Assembly: GCA_963573305.1 (NCBI GenBank)
Contig: OY754327.1
Coordinates: 138,858,855 to 138,922,854 of the forward strand
Reading direction: 5' to 3'
DNA length: 64,000 nt
Source of the DNA: Pyrrhosoma nymphula
Lineage: Eukaryota > Arthropoda > Insecta > Odonata > Coenagrionidae
Shown: positions 61,449-64,000 of the stretch, piece by piece
How the letters are laid out: each line of letters starts with the position of its first letter
Position numbering within the stretch: position 1 is the stretch's first letter
Notes under the pieces: model-generated
The model's input: only the letters and a program-made list of their open reading frames with translations
The model's database searches: none
What the model was told of the DNA's origin: nothing
Translations under genes and position numbers: made by a program

Positions 61449-62661
61449 TTGAAAGAAAATGAATTCCCCAAGGCCGTACTCTTTGATGGGCGAAAAACGG
61501 GGAGGGAAAGGAGGGATGAATAGGGTGTTGAAAGGTTAGTTAACCAGACCGGACAAAAGAGCAAAAGATAACAAAAATTAAAATTTAAGACAAGCACTCA
61601 CTCACGCACTCTACTCACGGGTTTGCTGAAGAAACAAAATACGGCGAGGGCTCAATCACACACACAATCAGGTTTGCGAAGTATTAACTTACGCCAGTGA
61701 CCCACTCAAACAATTAAAGAACAAAAACGGATATAATTAAGAAATTAAAACATGCACTCACTCACGCACTCTTCTCACGGGTTTGCTGGAGAAACAAATT
61801 ACCGCGAGGGCTCAATCACTCACACATACAGGTTTGCGAACAATTAACTTACGCCAGTGACCCACTCACACAATTAAAGAACAAAAAGAGATACAATTTA
61901 AAAATTAAAACGCACTCACTCACGCTCAGGAGAATGTTCTGAAAGTTCAAAATACTGAGTCGAGTAAGTTCTGTTGAAGGTTTATGGTGTGAGGGATGAT
62001 ACCATTGGGCGGGATCTATGACCGGGGGAGGTTCGGAGCCAATGGAGGGAAGGGGGGCGGGTGTGACGTGAGGGCGGGGGGAGAGAGGAGAGGGGGGGAG
62101 GACGTTAGGAAGTGTGGGGGGGATGGGGGGGGTAAGAACATTCTCCTTTGAGGAGGCCTGCTTGGCAGGAGAAACACCAGGTGTCAGGAGAACCTTCTTG
62201 GGCACTTTAAAACCCTCACCTTCCTTCCTCATCCCCGTGTGCTTGACGGTCACTGGCGTAAGTTAATACTTTGCAAACCTGTATGTGTGAGTGATTGAGC
62301 CCTCACAGTAATTTGTTTCTACAGCAAACCCGTGAGAAGAGTGCGTGAGTGAGTGCATGTTTTAATTTTTAAATTGTATCTGTTTTTGCTCTTTATTTGT
62401 GTGAGTGGGTCACTGGCGTAAGTTAATTCTTCGCAAACCTGATTGTGTGTGTGATTGAGCCCTCGTGGTATTTTGTTTCTTCATCAAACCCGTGAGTAGA
62501 GTGCGTGAGTGAGTGCTTGTCTTAAATTTTAATTTTTGTTATCTTTTGCTTATTTGTCCGGTCTGGTTAACTAACCTTTCAACACCCTATTCATCCCTCC
62601 TTTCCCTCCCCGTTTTTCGCCCATCAAAGAGTAAGGCCTTGGGGAATTCATTTTCTTTCAA
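61449..62661. mobile_element. foldback element with tandem repeats in its arms
   Basis: Arms of about 440 and 410 bp (61,449-61,890 and 62,252-62,661) are inverted copies of each other. Each holds two tandem units of about 165 bp (landmarks CACTCACTCACGCACTCT, CACGGGTTTGCTG, CTTACGCCAGTGACCCACTC). TTTATCTAGGTT occurs just left of the element and again about 33 bp past its right arm. The centre (61,920-62,250) is GC-rich. Confidence 0.8.
61849..62253 (-). CDS. uncharacterised Pro-rich ORF in foldback centre
   Basis: A 134-residue open frame starting MTVKHTGMRKEGEGFKVPKK, with a proline-rich middle (about residues 40-85) and a hydrophobic end that runs into the left arm. I do not recognise it. 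The frame stays open through the GC-rich centre, but composition alone could explain that. Confidence 0.3.
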   Translation of the reverse strand: MTVKHTGMRKEGEGFKVPKKVLLTPGVSPAKQASSKENVLTPPIPPTLPNVLPPSPLSPRPHVTPAPLPSIGSEPPPVIDPAQWYHPSHHKPSTELTRLSILNFQNILLSVSECVLIFKLYLFLFFNCVSGSLA

Positions 62662-62689
62662 TATTTTAACGGCCGTAGAACGTTCAATT

Positions 62690-63060
62690 GTTTATTTATC
62701 TAGGTTTGTCGTTAGGTAGTGTAGCTCTTAGTAGTAGTAGTGCTCCCTAATACTTGAATCCTTATCTGTTACCTAGTACTAACAGCATGCCGTGCATGTT
62801 TTCTACATAAGTCTTGAGTCTCTGTCCATTGTGTAGTTGCAAAATACATATATATTAATGATCCCTCTCCATTATGATAATATCTGTAGTGTAATAGTGA
62901 ATGCTTGTGAGGCTTCGCCTCGTGACAAGCATTAGCGATTTATGCTAATGCATAATTAGCCGTAGTTACACTAACATTAGGGTATAGTGTAATGCATGTT
63001 GGTGAATACTCACCCCCTGCCACACACCCCAGAGGTGGCTTGCAGGGTATTTTATAGATG
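62690..63060 (+). repeat. LINE 3' untranslated region
   Basis: Continuation of the LINE ending at 61,436. It finishes with the hairpin-forming CACCCCCTGCCAC...AGAGGTGGCTTGCAGGGTAT (63,010-63,050), also seen inverted at 21,660-21,737. Confidence 0.55.
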
Positions 63061-63276
63061 TAGAATTATTTATTTGACAGAAAGCAGGTGCAATGATAGT
63101 AATAAAATTATTTGAAATGGCACAAAAACTTACACTAATGACATAGAAAGAAATTAGGATGGATTTAAGTACCAGAAATAAAGGAACAAATCAGTCTGAG
63201 AAATAACTTATTTTTCTTAAGGAGGGAAGCCACACATCTTCTCAAATTGCTAGTTGATTAAATCTACATCCTTATC

Positions 63277-63467
63277 GTGAATGAATTCTTCACGGGATTC
63301 CCACCAGGTGAGATGTTCAGCCAGAGCCGACGTTTCAATGGCTAACTCTGCCATCGTCCTCAGTGCGTCACTCAACGCCCCAAGGACGATGGCAGAGTTA
63401 GCCATTGAAACGTCAGCTCTGGCTGAACATCTCACCTGGAGGGAATCCCATGAAGAATTCATTCACA
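63277..63467. repeat. palindromic repeat with hammerhead-like core
   Basis: Arms of about 83 bp (63,277-63,359 and 63,382-63,467) are near-perfect inverted copies. On the minus strand the left arm has CTGAGGA (63,363-63,357), a GATGGC/GCCATT stem, GAAAC and GTC, then GGCTC as in the Penelope end at 55,204. The right-arm copy lacks the CTGANGA box. The mirrored 60-85-residue frames here are artefacts of the palindrome. Confidence 0.6.
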
Positions 63468-63539
63468 CAATTTTTCTCACACATAGAAGAACTTCTCTAC
63501 TAATTGTTATGAGACATTTAGTGGGAAGAGTTATATGAA

Positions 63540-64000
63540 AAATAATGCTGAATAACAAGCTACTAGATGGTTAACCTACGATTCTGTACTCTGCTCATTT
63601 TAATACATTTGTGTTCGCGATCTGTTTATATAAGGGTTAAGGGAACAATTTCAATCAACCAAAATAACGGCTACCCTCGATTCGTTCAAGCATCGGCCAC
63701 ATCAACCTGCAATTGACGTGGCGTTGGCTCTGGAGGCCCCCAAAAGAAGAGCCACCCCAGATCCCAACCAATGGAAGCCACCCGGTTCGAAGCAAACCGG
63801 AATGAGGGTACACAAGCAATGATGAGATGGATGAGTGATCTTCTTGGATTACTCCGATCTCTTTCTTGCAGGATGAGTCTGGAGCAGATGAATTTCTTCA
63901 TGTTCTGGAATACGAGGCAACAGTATCTCGAGCGACAGGAGTATTGGGGTGAAACAGGTTTTGGCCCATAAATTTGACTCGATGGAGGGACCTGTTTAGC
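63540..64000. other. unassigned right edge
   Basis: Moderately GC-rich with open frames on both strands (63,686-63,901 minus, 63,771-63,971 plus). No recognisable domain or splice structure. It may be a repeat. Confidence 0.3.

Noticed and set aside
61120..62300. CRISPR-like or bacterial-type repeat system
   Set aside because: The repeated units are long inverted and tandem arms of a foldback element in a eukaryotic context. No regular spacers and no associated genes.
63250..63538. Two near-identical proteins on opposite strands
   Set aside because: They are mirror translations of one palindromic repeat, not genes.

Overview
The window is from a repeat-rich, AT-rich animal genome, most likely an arthropod and probably an insect. 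The evidence is spliced GT-AG genes, P-type, piggyBac, Mutator-like and pogo-like transposons, copia, Gypsy and Penelope-like elements, and several LINEs. I cannot name the species. Three conserved cellular genes, all on the minus strand, account for nearly all the real coding sequence.

Genes. MARF1, an NYN-domain and RRM RNA regulator, is represented by its first seven exons (12,293 down to 10,095); the rest of the gene was not found and may lie beyond the left edge. SRSF2/SC35 is complete in three coding exons (20,278 to 18,201). Its start lies about 1.1 kb downstream of the stop of ELAC2 (tRNase Z). ELAC2 is seen as a penultimate exon at 58,903-58,680 and a last exon at 21,510-21,370. The two are in phase and together read as one continuous family-typical protein end, which implies an intron of about 37 kb made largely of nested mobile elements.

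Mobile elements, left to right. A pogo-like fragment (94-606). A PIF/Harbinger-like TIR element (3,270-8,382, CAG duplication) that hosts a piggyBac MITE and a decayed piggyBac. In the ELAC2 intron: a satellite-bearing TIR element (21,738-24,644), a 3.4 kb TIR element (25,601-28,989), a piggyBac (31,207-35,337), a Mutator-like transposase split by a LINE (35,541-37,970), a LINE split by another piggyBac (38,518-43,425), and a copia copy joined to a CLIP-like coiled-coil sequence (44,950-56,830). That copia copy is broken by an 89-bp hammerhead-like insertion and by a 9.8 kb TIR unit (46,721-56,505) carrying a P-type transposase, LINE, Gypsy and Penelope fragments. A Harbinger-type MITE (57,594-58,003) follows.

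Upstream of the ELAC2 exon lie a LINE end, a foldback element (61,449-62,661) and a short palindromic repeat (63,277-63,467). No bacterial-type operon, CRISPR array or intact autonomous transposon is visible. The most unusual items are the hammerhead-like folds in Penelope-type ends, the CLIP-copia junction, the P-type composite, and the two foldback or satellite elements.
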